From: Desulfotignum sp.
Lineage (GTDB): Bacteria > Desulfobacterota > Desulfobacteria > Desulfobacterales > Desulfobacteraceae
NCBI GenBank assembly: GCA_011390235.1
Contig: JAABSS010000003.1
Span: 1 to 7,787 of the forward strand
Length of the DNA stretch: 7,787 nucleotides
Direction: 5' to 3'
Shown: positions 1 to 7,034 of the stretch, in pieces
How the letters are laid out: each line of letters starts with the position of its first letter
How positions within the stretch are numbered: position 1 is the stretch's first letter
Made by a program: the position numbers and the translations under genes
The notes under the pieces: model-generated
What the model saw: only the letters and a program-made list of their open reading frames with translations
Databases searched by the model: none
What the model was told of the DNA's origin: nothing

Positions 1-44
1 ACTTATTTAAAAGCATTCCCAAGAATCGCCGCCCGGTTGTTTGT

Positions 45-85
45 AAAAAGCCGGTTTTTGACATAGATACTGTCAAAAACCGGCT
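45..85 (-). terminator. Intrinsic terminator after rpsO
   Basis: A perfect 15-bp inverted repeat (49-63 paired with 71-85, AGCCGG at its base, 7-base loop) begins 11 bases after the rpsO stop codon. On the minus strand the second arm runs into five T residues (49-45), followed by ACAA. This fits a Rho-independent terminator for the rpsO transcript, although the T-tract is short and the upper stem is A/T-rich. On the plus strand no T-run follows directly, so it probably works in one direction. In many bacteria a leaky terminator or RNase III-type hairpin lies between rpsO and pnp; pnp itself is not visible here. Confidence 0.82.
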
Positions 86-96
86 GTGTTTCATTT

Positions 97-366
97 TTAT
101 CTTCTGAGTCCCAGTCTTTCAATCAAAGACCGGTATCTGTTGATATCTTTTTTCTTGACATAATCCAGAAGGCTTCTGCGCCGGCCCACCAGAATCAGCA
201 ATCCCCTGCGTGAATGGTGGTCTTTTTTATGAAGCTTGAGGTGTTCTGTCAGATAGCTGATGCGATGGGTCAGGATAGCCACCTGTACTTCAGGAGAGCC
301 GGTATCCGACTCATGAAGCTTGAATTGTTCGATCATCTCTTCTTTGTTTTCTGCTAATAAAACCAC
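97..366 (-). CDS. rpsO: 30S ribosomal protein S15
   Basis: This gene encodes an 89-residue S15, exactly the usual family length. S15 is a primary 16S rRNA-binding protein: it binds the central domain three-way junction, nucleates the 30S platform and contributes to bridge contacts with 50S. The diagnostic motifs are visible: DTGSPEVQ at residues 21-28, [12 protein letters not shown] at 46-57, and the terminal IERLGLRR at 82-89. The start codon is GTG (364-366), chosen because an excellent Shine-Dalgarno lies 8 bases upstream and the N-terminus matches family length. rpsO lies 153 bases after truB, a gap large enough for its own leader, and is followed by a strong hairpin. S15 often represses its own mRNA through a structured leader; the leader here is described separately. 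Nothing in the protein is unusual. Confidence 0.98.
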   Translation of the reverse strand: MVLLAENKEEMIEQFKLHESDTGSPEVQVAILTHRISYLTEHLKLHKKDHHSRRGLLILVGRRRSLLDYVKKKDINRYRSLIERLGLRR

Positions 367-519
367 TGTCTCAACTCCTTTGTCTGGAATACATTAAATA
401 CGGCGCTTCATTTGACACGCAGACACTGCAACAGACTATCCAATATTCCATTCAGACAACCTGTTTTTTTGCCAAACCACCGTCACAAAAACGAAAAATC
501 AACGTTGCCTAAATACCAG
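367..519 (-). promoter_or_regulatory. truB-rpsO intergenic leader of rpsO
   Basis: This 153-base spacer holds no ORF of note and no convincing sigma70 promoter. It carries the rpsO Shine-Dalgarno AAAGGAG at 375-381, 8 bases before the GTG. Immediately 5' of it, CAGACA (minus strand, 381-386) is complementary to TGTCTG at 420-425 and at 453-458 and, over 5 bases, to GTCTG at 432-436. A small hairpin GCAG-TGT-CTGC (419-429) would compete with the first pairing. Such alternative pairings beside a Shine-Dalgarno are what an autoregulated ribosomal-protein leader looks like, and S15 represses itself this way in several bacteria. The regulatory role here is inference from short complementarities only. 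Confidence 0.4.
375..381 (-). promoter_or_regulatory. Shine-Dalgarno of rpsO
   Basis: AAAGGAG on the minus strand, 8 bases before the GTG start at 364-366. It is the strongest ribosome binding site in the window and fixes the non-ATG start of rpsO. Confidence 0.85.
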
Positions 520-1431
520 TTACCCGGTGAAAACGCAACAATAATTATAGTCTGATCCGTTATTATCTGCCTGTACCACCGCAATAAGCCGGCCGTCCGA
601 TCCTGTTATCCGGAAAAAGCCGTCTGCAGGCTCCGTGTCCGGTCCAGATGCAATATCCTGATGCAGCAGTTTGCGGCCATAGCGGATTTTTTCTTCCAGG
701 ACCGTGTCTGCCTGTACCAGGGGCATGAAAGGCAGGCAGTCCGCCATGGGAAGAATATGGGTTATCGCTGTTTGCGGATCACAGATGTGCAGTGTATCCA
801 GATCAATGGCCTGGTCCAGGGTAAACTGACTGACACCGGTTCTGCACAGACCGGACAAATGGGCGCCGCACCCGAGCAGCTGCCCCATGTCGTGGGCCAG
901 GCTCCTGATATAGGTGCCTCCGGAACACTGTACATCTATTTCAAATAACGGCAGGTCCATGCGCATCACACTGATGCCGCAGATCTCAATGGTGCGGGGG
1001 GGTTTTTTAATCATCTTCCCCTGCCGGGCCAGTTTGTAAAGCGGCTGGCCCTGGTGTTTGAGTGCAGAAAAACTGGGCGCCACCTGCTGCTGTATCCCGA
1101 CAAATTTTGCCACCACCTGTCTGACCTGCTCCGGCTGGATGGATGACACCAGATCCGGATCTGCCTGGAAAGTGACCCTGCCGGTCTTATCAAGGGTATC
1201 GGTTTCAATCCCCAGGGTAACAACAGCCCTGTATTGTTTGGCACTGCCCAGAAAAAACCGGGACAGCCGGGTAGCCTGCCCCAGAGCCACCGGCAAAAGG
1301 CCTGTGGCAAAGGGGTCCAGCGTGCCTGTATGGCCGGCTTTTTTCACCTGGAAAATTTTTTTGACCTGGTCCACCACCCGGGCGGAGGACAACCCTTCCG
1401 GCTTATTGACCAGCAGCATGCCATTTTTCAT
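520..1431 (-). CDS. truB: tRNA pseudouridine(55) synthase TruB
   Basis: TruB isomerises U55 in the T-loop of tRNAs to pseudouridine in the cytoplasm and also acts as a tRNA folding chaperone. With the start chosen here the protein is 303 residues, normal for the family. Visible motifs are the N-terminal LLVNKPEGLSS (6-16), the catalytic block GHTGTLDP (33-40) with the nucleophilic Asp at 39, KQYRAVVTLG (65-74) with its conserved Tyr67, APSFSALKHQGQPLY (118-132), and GTYIRSLAHDMG (172-183). The last ~60 residues fit the TruB C-terminal/PUA-like region. The ATG at 1429-1431 is preferred because AGGA (1442-1445) lies 10 bases upstream and the family N-terminus begins there. An upstream ATG at 1518 would add 29 unrelated residues and overlap rbfA by 47 bases. 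It lies 40 bases after rbfA, as part of the nusA-infB operon. Confidence 0.97.
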   Translation of the reverse strand: MKNGMLLVNKPEGLSSARVVDQVKKIFQVKKAGHTGTLDPFATGLLPVALGQATRLSRFFLGSAKQYRAVVTLGIETDTLDKTGRVTFQADPDLVSSIQPEQVRQVVAKFVGIQQQVAPSFSALKHQGQPLYKLARQGKMIKKPPRTIEICGISVMRMDLPLFEIDVQCSGGTYIRSLAHDMGQLLGCGAHLSGLCRTGVSQFTLDQAIDLDTLHICDPQTAITHILPMADCLPFMPLVQADTVLEEKIRYGRKLLHQDIASGPDTEPADGFFRITGSDGRLIAVVQADNNGSDYNYCCVFTG

Positions 1432-1471
1432 GAAAAAAATGTCCTGGGAAAACAGATGTTGGCTGGGGGGG

Positions 1472-1843
1472 TTATTCTTCTTCCTGATCCCGCGGCAGAT
1501 CCCTGACTGCGGATGCAATCAAGGCATCCATTTTTGCTGCTTTATCAAAGGAATCATCATGAAAAAACCGCAGTTCCGGCATATATTTAAGGCCCAGCTG
1601 GGGGGCAATCTGCTTTTTTATAAATCCCCTGGAGTGTTTAAACCCTTCCAGGGCTGCAGCAATTTTGTTTTCATCACCGAATACAGTTACATAGACACTG
1701 GCCAGCCGCAGATCCGCAGTCATTTTCACCTGGGATATGGTGGCCATTTCAATTCTGGGGTCACTGATTTTTCTGGTCAGCAGCTCGGTTATGGCCTGCT
1801 GAATCTTGATACTGATACGCTCGGCTCTGGTATATGGTTTCAT
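1472..1843 (-). CDS. rbfA: 30S ribosome-binding factor RbfA
   Basis: RbfA is a small KH-type protein that binds pre-30S particles, helps maturation of the 16S 5' end (helix 1) and is needed for cold adaptation in E. coli. The 123-residue length is typical. Family signatures include RISIKIQQAITELL (9-22), the ISDPRI segment (26-31), the strand LASVYVTVFGD (47-57), SRGFIKKQIA (71-80, the interrupted KH turn region) and PELRFFHDDSFDKAAKMDALI (89-109). The ATG shares one base with the infB stop (TAATG, 1841-1845), so translation is very likely coupled to infB. The local Shine-Dalgarno is weak (AAGAGA a few bases upstream), which fits re-initiation. A run of seven C residues (minus strand, 1465-1471) directly follows the stop. 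No DUF503 gene precedes it and no DHH phosphoesterase gene follows it, unlike in many other bacteria. Confidence 0.97.
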   Translation of the reverse strand: MKPYTRAERISIKIQQAITELLTRKISDPRIEMATISQVKMTADLRLASVYVTVFGDENKIAAALEGFKHSRGFIKKQIAPQLGLKYMPELRFFHDDSFDKAAKMDALIASAVRDLPRDQEEE

Positions 1844-4800
1844 TATTTCTCTTGTTTGGGGGCATATTTTCTTTCTTCCACTTCATAGCATTCAATAATA
1901 TCGCCCGTCTTGATATCATTATATTTTGCCAGGCCGATACCGCACTCATATCCCTGTTCCACTTCTTTGACATCGTCTTTGAAGCGGCGCAGAGAAGACA
2001 GCTGGGTATCACACTTGATCACACCTTCTCTGAGCAGCCGTATCTTCTTGCCCCGGACCACCTTTCCTTCAGAGATATGGCAGCCTGCTATGGTACCGAT
2101 TTTTGGTACCACAAAGGTATCTCTCACCTCGGCCCGGCCGATGATGATTTCATGGAAGGTGGATGGCATCAGCCCGTCCAGGGCGGCCTTGATATCATTT
2201 ATGACATCATAGATGATATCATAAAACCGCATGTCCACATGTTCATCCTTGGCCATTTTGCGGATCTGAGGCGTGGGCCGTACATTGAAGCCGATGATGA
2301 TAGCATCCGACACATTGGCCAGGGCCACATCTGATTCATTTATGGTACCAGCACCGGAATGGATGATCTTGATATCCACTTCTTCTTTGGCCAGATCCTT
2401 GAGGGAATCATTCAATGCCTCGATGGAGCCGTGGACATCTGCTTTGACAATGAGCTTTAATTCCTTGACCTCGGCTGTTCCCAGGTTTTCAAACATTTTT
2501 TCCAGGTTGGCCCGGCTCTTTTTGGCCAGTTCCTTGGCCCGCTGTTTCTGCATCCTGTGACCGGCAATCTGTTTGGCATCCTTGTCTGACGTCACGGCAA
2601 TAAATTCGTCTCCGGCATCAGGCACACCGGTGAGGCCTACGATTTCCGCAGGGGTGCTGGGCCCTGCCTCTTCAATGCGGTTGCCAAGGTCGTCTATCAT
2701 GGCCCGGATACGGCCGGAATGCAGGCCGCAGACAATGGGGTCCCCATCCCTCAGGGTCCCCTGTTTCACCAGCACCGTTGCCACAGCACCACGGCCGGTA
2801 TCCAGCCGGGATTCCACCACATACCCGCTGGCGTTTCTGTCCGGGTTGGCCTTGAGTTCCAGAACATCTGACTGCAGCAGCACCATTTCCAACAGATCAT
2901 CAATGCCTTCACCGGTCTTGGCAGATACCTTGACAAAAATCACATCTCCGCCCCAGTCTTCAGCCAGCAGGTCATGTTCCGCCAGTTCCCGCATGATCCG
3001 GTCTGGATCTGCCCCGACCTTGTCCATCTTATTCACCGCCACCACCACCGGTACACCGGCTGCCTTGGAATGGTTGATAGCCTCGATGGTCTGGGGCATG
3101 ACCCCGTCATCCGCCGCCACCACCAGAATAACGATATCCGTAACCCTGGCACCCCTGGAGCGCATGGCAGTAAACGCGGCATGGCCCGGGGTATCCAGAA
3201 AGGTAATCCTGCCGCCATTGGGGGTTTCCACATTATAGGCACCGATATGCTGGGTTATGCCGCCGGCTTCTCCACTGGTTATCTTGGATTTTCTGATAAC
3301 ATCCAGAAGAGAGGTCTTGCCGTGGTCCACATGGCCCATGATAGTGACAACAGGCGGACTTTTTATCATGCTGCCCTTGTCTTTATTTTCTGTTTCAATC
3401 TGCAGCAGGGTGTCTTCTTCAAAACTGGCTTTTTCCACTTCAAAATCAAATTCACCTGCCACCAGGGCTGCGGTTTCAAAATCAATGGTCTGGTTGACTG
3501 TCGCCATTACCCCCATGGTCATGAGCTTGGAAATCATCTCATTGGCCTTGATTCCCATCCGCTTTGCCAGTTCAGCCAGTTCAATGGCCTCATCAATCTT
3601 GATCCGCCGTTTGATGGCTTTGGGGGTTGTGATCTGGGTCTTCTGGAATCCGCCCTTTTTGGCCCGGCTGTCTTTTTTACCCCGTTTTTTCTTGCCACGG
3701 CCCCGGTACAGGGCCTCGCCTTCAACCACGGATTTTTTCTTGCGTTTTTTTCGTTTGCTTTCAAAGGGATCTACAATGCCTGTATCCTTGCGCCGGTCTT
3801 TTTTCCGGGCACCGGCATCCGGATCTCCGGGCATGGGGGGCAAACCCTGATCAGGCGCCTCAACCGCAGTCTTTGGACGACCTGCCTGGACCGGCCTGGC
3901 AACCTTTTCCAGGGGTATTTCTTTTTTATCTTCCACAGGTTTTGTTTTGCGGATATTTTCCAGAACAGCAGGGTCTGCCACCTTTACAATCTTGGCAGGC
4001 GTGGTTTTACGCTTTTTCTTTTTCTTTCTGGCAGATGCTTTTTCTTCTTCCGTCTCTGCCTGGAGAGATTCCGTGTCTGTTTCTAATTCCTGTGCAGGCC
4101 GGGCATTTTTCACTGCTTTTTGCGCTTGTTCTTTGGAAACCGTTTCTTCACGGGATTTTTCAGCGACGGATTCGCTCTGCCGTTCAGAAGGGGGTGTTTT
4201 TTCAGGCGATTGTGCGGCTTCAGTCTTCTTTGCTGTTTCAGGCTGTTTTGTCTCCGGGACAGACACCTTTTCTTCAACAGAAGACTCAGGTTCTTCAACA
4301 GAAGGCGCAGGCTGCCGGTCACTTTTCGCAGGCTTGATAATTTTTGCAGGGTCTGCTTTCTTCTTTTTGGTTACAGATGCCTCTTCTGTAAAAGAGGTTG
4401 CTTCTTTTTCCACAGTCTTTGCAGTTGCAGTTTTTTGCACCTCAGTCTCCTGATCTTTCACTGGTGGGGCTTGGGGCATATCTGGCACCTGTTTCAGTGC
4501 ATCGGTTTCTGCTACAGTTTCTGCAGCCTCCTGGACGTCAGCTTGTTGTTCATCAGCTTGGACATCTGGTTCACGCACAACCTTTTTTTTGCGCCGGCGT
4601 ATCACCGATGGCTTGACCTTGAGATCATTTTTCTGTCTTGCTTTGCCAAACAGGCTATTTTTGATCTCCTTGACAGCGCTGTCTTCTAAAGAACTCATAT
4701 GGCTTTTAACGTCAATATCCAGATCTTTGATCTTGTTTAAAAGCGCCCTGTTGGTCATATTCAGATCTTTAGCTAATTCATATACTCTGACTTTCGCCAT
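1843..4800 (-). CDS. infB: Translation initiation factor IF-2
   Basis: IF-2 is a ribosome-dependent GTPase that recruits fMet-tRNA to the 30S subunit and promotes 50S joining. The protein has 985 residues, at the long end of the family. Order: IF2_N domain 1 (~1-52); a low-complexity linker (~55-395), first Glu/Ala/Thr/Lys-mixed and then strongly basic; a second IF2_N-like domain (~396-455); the G domain (~480-650) with G1 GHVDHGKT 489-496, G2 GITQH 514-518, G3 DTPGH 536-540, G4 NKMD 590-593 and G5 SAK 626-628; domain II (~655-745); domain III with [12 protein letters not shown] (814-825); and the C-terminal fMet-tRNA-binding beta-barrel (~880-975). All GTPase motifs are canonical. The ATG at 4798-4800 gives the standard [13 protein letters not shown] start. 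Its Shine-Dalgarno is imperfect (GGGGG at 4807-4811, AAGG at 4802-4805). It lies 59 bases after nusA, with no ylxR or ylxQ between them, and overlaps rbfA by one base. Confidence 0.98.
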   Translation of the reverse strand: MAKVRVYELAKDLNMTNRALLNKIKDLDIDVKSHMSSLEDSAVKEIKNSLFGKARQKNDLKVKPSVIRRRKKKVVREPDVQADEQQADVQEAAETVAETDALKQVPDMPQAPPVKDQETEVQKTATAKTVEKEATSFTEEASVTKKKKADPAKIIKPAKSDRQPAPSVEEPESSVEEKVSVPETKQPETAKKTEAAQSPEKTPPSERQSESVAEKSREETVSKEQAQKAVKNARPAQELETDTESLQAETEEEKASARKKKKKRKTTPAKIVKVADPAVLENIRKTKPVEDKKEIPLEKVARPVQAGRPKTAVEAPDQGLPPMPGDPDAGARKKDRRKDTGIVDPFESKRKKRKKKSVVEGEALYRGRGKKKRGKKDSRAKKGGFQKTQITTPKAIKRRIKIDEAIELAELAKRMGIKANEMISKLMTMGVMATVNQTIDFETAALVAGEFDFEVEKASFEEDTLLQIETENKDKGSMIKSPPVVTIMGHVDHGKTSLLDVIRKSKITSGEAGGITQHIGAYNVETPNGGRITFLDTPGHAAFTAMRSRGARVTDIVILVVAADDGVMPQTIEAINHSKAAGVPVVVAVNKMDKVGADPDRIMRELAEHDLLAEDWGGDVIFVKVSAKTGEGIDDLLEMVLLQSDVLELKANPDRNASGYVVESRLDTGRGAVATVLVKQGTLRDGDPIVCGLHSGRIRAMIDDLGNRIEEAGPSTPAEIVGLTGVPDAGDEFIAVTSDKDAKQIAGHRMQKQRAKELAKKSRANLEKMFENLGTAEVKELKLIVKADVHGSIEALNDSLKDLAKEEVDIKIIHSGAGTINESDVALANVSDAIIIGFNVRPTPQIRKMAKDEHVDMRFYDIIYDVINDIKAALDGLMPSTFHEIIIGRAEVRDTFVVPKIGTIAGCHISEGKVVRGKKIRLLREGVIKCDTQLSSLRRFKDDVKEVEQGYECGIGLAKYNDIKTGDIIECYEVEERKYAPKQEK

Positions 4801-4859
4801 GCCTTGCCCCCAAGTAATCCCTTTTAATATTCTTTGCTATAACCTGCTATGCATACGAC

Positions 4860-6293
4860 TTATGATGTAGCATCTCCATCATCCATGACATCTGCATCTT
4901 TTTGTTCCGGTAAACCATCATCTTTTTCAGGTTTTTCAGGTTCCTGCACAGGTTCTTCCGGTTGCAGCGCTTCCGGTTGCAGCTCTTCCGGTTGTATTTC
5001 TTCCTGCTCGGAAGCTTCCTGTTCTGCTGCCAATCTGTCAGATGCCTCTTGCTCTTCTTCCATCAGACGTATGCCGGCCTGTGCAATGGTATCTTGTGCT
5101 GCTTCTTCGGAAATTCCCATAACAGAGGCCAGTTCCTCTGCAGATGTTTCTGTAATATCCAGCAGGGAGGCATAGCCGGCCTTGAACAAAATTTCCGCCA
5201 TGGGCAGTCCCACATTATCGAGTTTCATCAAGCTTTCATATCCCTGCTTGACTTCCCGGCTGTAATCTTCTTCTGATGTCACTTCCAGATGCCATCCGGT
5301 AATCTCACATGCCAGAGACACATTCTGTCCTCCCTTGCCGATGGCAATAGACAGATATTCGTCATTGACAATTACTTCCATGGACTGGTTGTCTTCATCA
5401 ATAATCACCCGGGATATCTCGGCAGGAGACAGGGCGTTACAGACAAAGCGGGCCACATCCGGACTCCACTGGACAATATCTATTTTTTCCCCCCGCAGTT
5501 CCTGAACAATATTCTGCACCCGGTTGCCCTTCATTCCCACACAGGCACCTACAGGATCCACATCTGAATCTGTTGAGGAAACGGCAATTTTGGCCCTCAC
5601 GCCGGGCACCCGGGCTGCTTTCTGCAGGATCACAATGCCTTCTGCCACTTCCGGCACTTCTGTTTTAAACAATTCCATCAAGAATTCAGGATGGGTCCGG
5701 GACAAAATAATCTGTGCCCCTTTGGACTCTTCCAGCACATCCAGGACATAGGCACGGATACGGTCACCCCGCTTGTAATTTTCTTTTGGCATCTGTTCTC
5801 TGGGTCTGAGCACAGCTTCTGCCTGTCCAAGGTTGACGATAATACTGCCCCGGTCAAACCGCTGGACAATACCGTTGATGATTTTGCCTTTTTTATGGAT
5901 AAAATTTTCATACACGGCATTGCGCTCGGCTTCCCGCATTTTCTGGATAATCACCTGTTTTGCGGACTGGGCTGCAATACGGCCGAACTCTTCCGTATCT
6001 ATACGTATTCCCAGGGAGTCTCCGATTTCACATTCCGAGTCATACTCATATCCCTGCTCCAGGGTCAGTTCACTGTCAGGGAACTCCACGTCCTCCACCA
6101 CCTCTTTAAAATGGAACACTTCCACATCACCGGTCTTGCCGTCATAATGCACCTCGATATCCGCCCGGGGACCGATTTTTTTTCTGGCTGCAGAAACAAT
6201 AGCCTCTTTGAGCGTATTTATCAGAATTTCCGAATCAATTCCTTTTTCACGGCTTACCTGGTCTATTACTCTTTTAATATCTGTGATAAACAT
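4860..6293 (-). CDS. nusA: Transcription termination/antitermination factor NusA
   Basis: NusA binds RNA polymerase and nascent RNA, enhances pausing and intrinsic termination, and takes part in antitermination on rRNA operons. It has 477 residues. Domains: N-terminal RNAP-binding domain (~1-125); S1 domain (~133-200, ending in ILSRTHPEFL); KH1 (~205-280) with GXXG loop GMKG at 253-256; KH2 (~285-345) with GKGG at 319-322; then a single helix-hairpin-helix-like unit (~355-412). The linker sequence ARVPGVRAKIAV (227-238) and VQELRGEKIDIVQWS (263-277) are hallmark NusA segments. Residues 413-477 form an acidic Glu/Pro/Gln tail that contains a small tandem repeat, and there is no second acidic-repeat domain of the E. 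coli kind. GGAG (6305-6308) lies 11 bases before the ATG, inside the 18-base rimP-nusA gap. Because an intrinsic terminator lies upstream of rimP, NusA could feed back on its own operon; this is inference. Confidence 0.98.
   Translation of the reverse strand: MFITDIKRVIDQVSREKGIDSEILINTLKEAIVSAARKKIGPRADIEVHYDGKTGDVEVFHFKEVVEDVEFPDSELTLEQGYEYDSECEIGDSLGIRIDTEEFGRIAAQSAKQVIIQKMREAERNAVYENFIHKKGKIINGIVQRFDRGSIIVNLGQAEAVLRPREQMPKENYKRGDRIRAYVLDVLEESKGAQIILSRTHPEFLMELFKTEVPEVAEGIVILQKAARVPGVRAKIAVSSTDSDVDPVGACVGMKGNRVQNIVQELRGEKIDIVQWSPDVARFVCNALSPAEISRVIIDEDNQSMEVIVNDEYLSIAIGKGGQNVSLACEITGWHLEVTSEEDYSREVKQGYESLMKLDNVGLPMAEILFKAGYASLLDITETSAEELASVMGISEEAAQDTIAQAGIRLMEEEQEASDRLAAEQEASEQEEIQPEELQPEALQPEEPVQEPEKPEKDDGLPEQKDADVMDDGDATS
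4953..4997 (-). repeat. 15-bp tandem repeat in the nusA tail
   Basis: About three copies of a 15-base unit with plus-strand core CTTCCGGTTG start at 4953, 4968 and 4983. They encode QPEEP, QPEAL and QPEEL blocks (NusA residues 434-448) in frame. Next to it, TTTTTCAGG occurs twice (4923-4940), encoding the EKPEKPE stretch. The unit length is a multiple of three, so copy changes would not shift the frame; it is probably a slippage-prone low-complexity tail. Confidence 0.85.
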
Positions 6294-6311
6294 CTTTGTG
6301 TGTTCTCCATT

Positions 6312-6782
6312 TTACTGACCTGCAAGGCTTGCCTTGATGATCTGCAGGTCCGGGATTTCTACCCGTTCTCCATCCACCGCAATCACAACAGCAGCATCAT
6401 CAATCTGTTCAAGAACGCCGGTAAACTTTTTTTTTCCCTGTATGGGTACCCTGGTTTCAATTGTAATTTTACTGTCCTTAAACCGGTAAAAATCCTGTTT
6501 TTTTTTCAAAGGCCGATGGGGACCCGGAGATGAAACTTCCAGACGGTAACTGCCCAGAGCAGGAATATGGATATCCAGCAGATCCCCCAGCTGCCGGCTG
6601 ATATCTGCGCAATCACCCAGTGTGATACCGCCGGGCTTGTCTGCATAGACCCGTACAATGGTCTCCCGGTTCCAGGTGGCAATCTCCACGTGAACCAGTT
6701 CAAAATTTTCCGCCCGGCACAGGGGATCTGCCACTTGCGTGACCTCATCCACAAGTCCTTTTTTATTTTGCTTTACATCCAT
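6312..6782 (-). CDS. rimP: Ribosome maturation factor RimP
   Basis: RimP is a cytoplasmic 30S assembly factor that aids S12 incorporation. From the chosen ATG the product has 156 residues, normal for the family. Visible signatures: an N-terminal alpha/beta domain with NFELVHVEI (26-34) and the strand TIVRVYADKPGGITLGDCADISRQL spread over 41-65; the central motif YRLEVSSPGPHRPL (79-92); and a C-terminal SH3-like barrel (~105-150) ending in VEIPDLQIIKASL. The central motif normally reads SPG-x-DRPL; here the Asp is His (residue 89). The reading frame stays open to a TTG at 6821, but that codon lies in the T-tract of an intrinsic terminator and has no Shine-Dalgarno, so the ATG at 6780-6782 is preferred. 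Its only Shine-Dalgarno-like sequence, AGGA at 6784-6787, is one base from the ATG, an unusually short spacing. A GTG nine codons further in, preceded by AAAGGA, is a possible shorter start. rimP is the first protein gene of the nusA operon. Confidence 0.93.
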   Translation of the reverse strand: MDVKQNKKGLVDEVTQVADPLCRAENFELVHVEIATWNRETIVRVYADKPGGITLGDCADISRQLGDLLDIHIPALGSYRLEVSSPGPHRPLKKKQDFYRFKDSKITIETRVPIQGKKKFTGVLEQIDDAAVVIAVDGERVEIPDLQIIKASLAGQ

Positions 6783-6812
6783 ATCCTGATTTTCAATCAA
6801 CCACTTTGGTGT

Positions 6813-6840
6813 AAAATACAAAAACGGGCAGGCGCCCGTT
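6813..6840 (-). terminator. Intrinsic terminator/attenuator between tRNA-Gly and rimP
   Basis: On the minus strand, AACGGGC (6840-6834) and GCCCGTT (6829-6823) form a 7-bp G/C-rich stem with a four-base GCCT loop. TTTTTGTATTTT follows directly (6824-6813). A-T and G-T pairs could extend the stem by about three more. This is a well-formed Rho-independent terminator 108 bases after the tRNA 3' end and 30 bases before the rimP ATG. As no obvious promoter fits between it and rimP, rimP-nusA expression probably depends on partial read-through, so it may act as an attenuator. Confidence 0.8.
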
Positions 6841-6887
6841 CCTTGTACAACTTTCGACTAAATCCTTGCTTTTTTCAATCAGCTCAG

Positions 6888-6917
6888 ATTGTATCCATAC
6901 ACTTCCCGTTATTGGAA
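6888..6917 (-). promoter_or_regulatory. Possible weak sigma70 promoter in the rimP leader
   Basis: On the minus strand TTCCAA (6912-6917) and TACAAT (6888-6893) are separated by 18 bp. The -10 matches the consensus at five of six positions; the -35 matches only three of six. A transcript from here would begin about 40 bases before the terminator at 6813-6840, so it could give either a very short RNA or a secondary entry into rimP-nusA. Support is limited to the match itself. Confidence 0.25.
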
Positions 6918-6947
6918 CATGTCTGCGCCCCACATCCAAATAAAAAA

Positions 6948-7023
6948 TGGAGCGGGCAACGAGACTTGAACTCGCGACATCAAGCTTGGGAAGCTTGCAC
7001 TCTACCAGCTGAGTTATACCCGC
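6948..7023 (-). tRNA. tRNA-Gly, anticodon CCC
   Basis: A complete 76-base cloverleaf. The acceptor GCGGGTA pairs with TGCCCGC (one G-T), the D stem ACTC with GAGT around AGCTGGTA, the anticodon stem CAAGC with GCTTG, and the T stem GCGAG with CTCGT around TTCAAGT. The anticodon loop TTCCCAA places CCC at 34-36 (plus positions 6988-6990), reading GGG glycine codons. The discriminator is T73, as in bacterial tRNA-Gly, and CCA is encoded (6948-6950). It is followed by a run of six T residues. It is the first gene after a strong promoter and lies upstream of rimP-nusA in the same direction, so it is probably co-transcribed and released by tRNA processing. CCC is a minor glycine isoacceptor, because UCC tRNAs can usually read GGG by wobble. 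Confidence 0.97.
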
Positions 7024-7034
7024 ATCAACAGTAC

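Noticed and set aside
1..44. Start of pnp expected after rpsO.
   Set aside because: Only a short frame ATGCTTTTAAATAAG can be read at the edge, without a Shine-Dalgarno and unlike any Pnp N-terminus; pnp may lie beyond the window.
460..519. Terminator after truB.
   Set aside because: T-rich runs and a CAACGTTG palindrome are present, but there is no stem-loop of useful length directly before a T-tract.
1432..1518. N-terminally extended truB start at 1518.
   Set aside because: It adds 29 residues unlike any TruB, overlaps rbfA by 47 bases, and a good start with AGGA exists at 1431.
2974..4086. Plus-strand ORF of 370 codons within infB.
   Set aside because: It is the antisense shadow of infB, rich in Phe/Leu/Cys because it complements a Lys/Glu-rich coding strand; it matches no family and has no Shine-Dalgarno support.
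4801..4859. Possible promoter or terminator in the nusA-infB gap.
   Set aside because: The A/T-rich stretch and a direct repeat of ATAGCA were noted, but no paired -35/-10 with proper spacing and no hairpin with a T-tract can be made.
5691..6533. Plus-strand ORF of 280 codons opposite nusA and rimP.
   Set aside because: It is antisense to two well-conserved genes and shows no recognisable protein features.
6783..6821. TTG start of rimP at 6821.
   Set aside because: The codon lies in the T-tract of the intrinsic terminator, has no Shine-Dalgarno, and the added 13 residues are not family-like.
6973..6999. Inverted repeat with two AAGCTT sequences.
   Set aside because: It is simply the anticodon stem-loop of tRNA-Gly.
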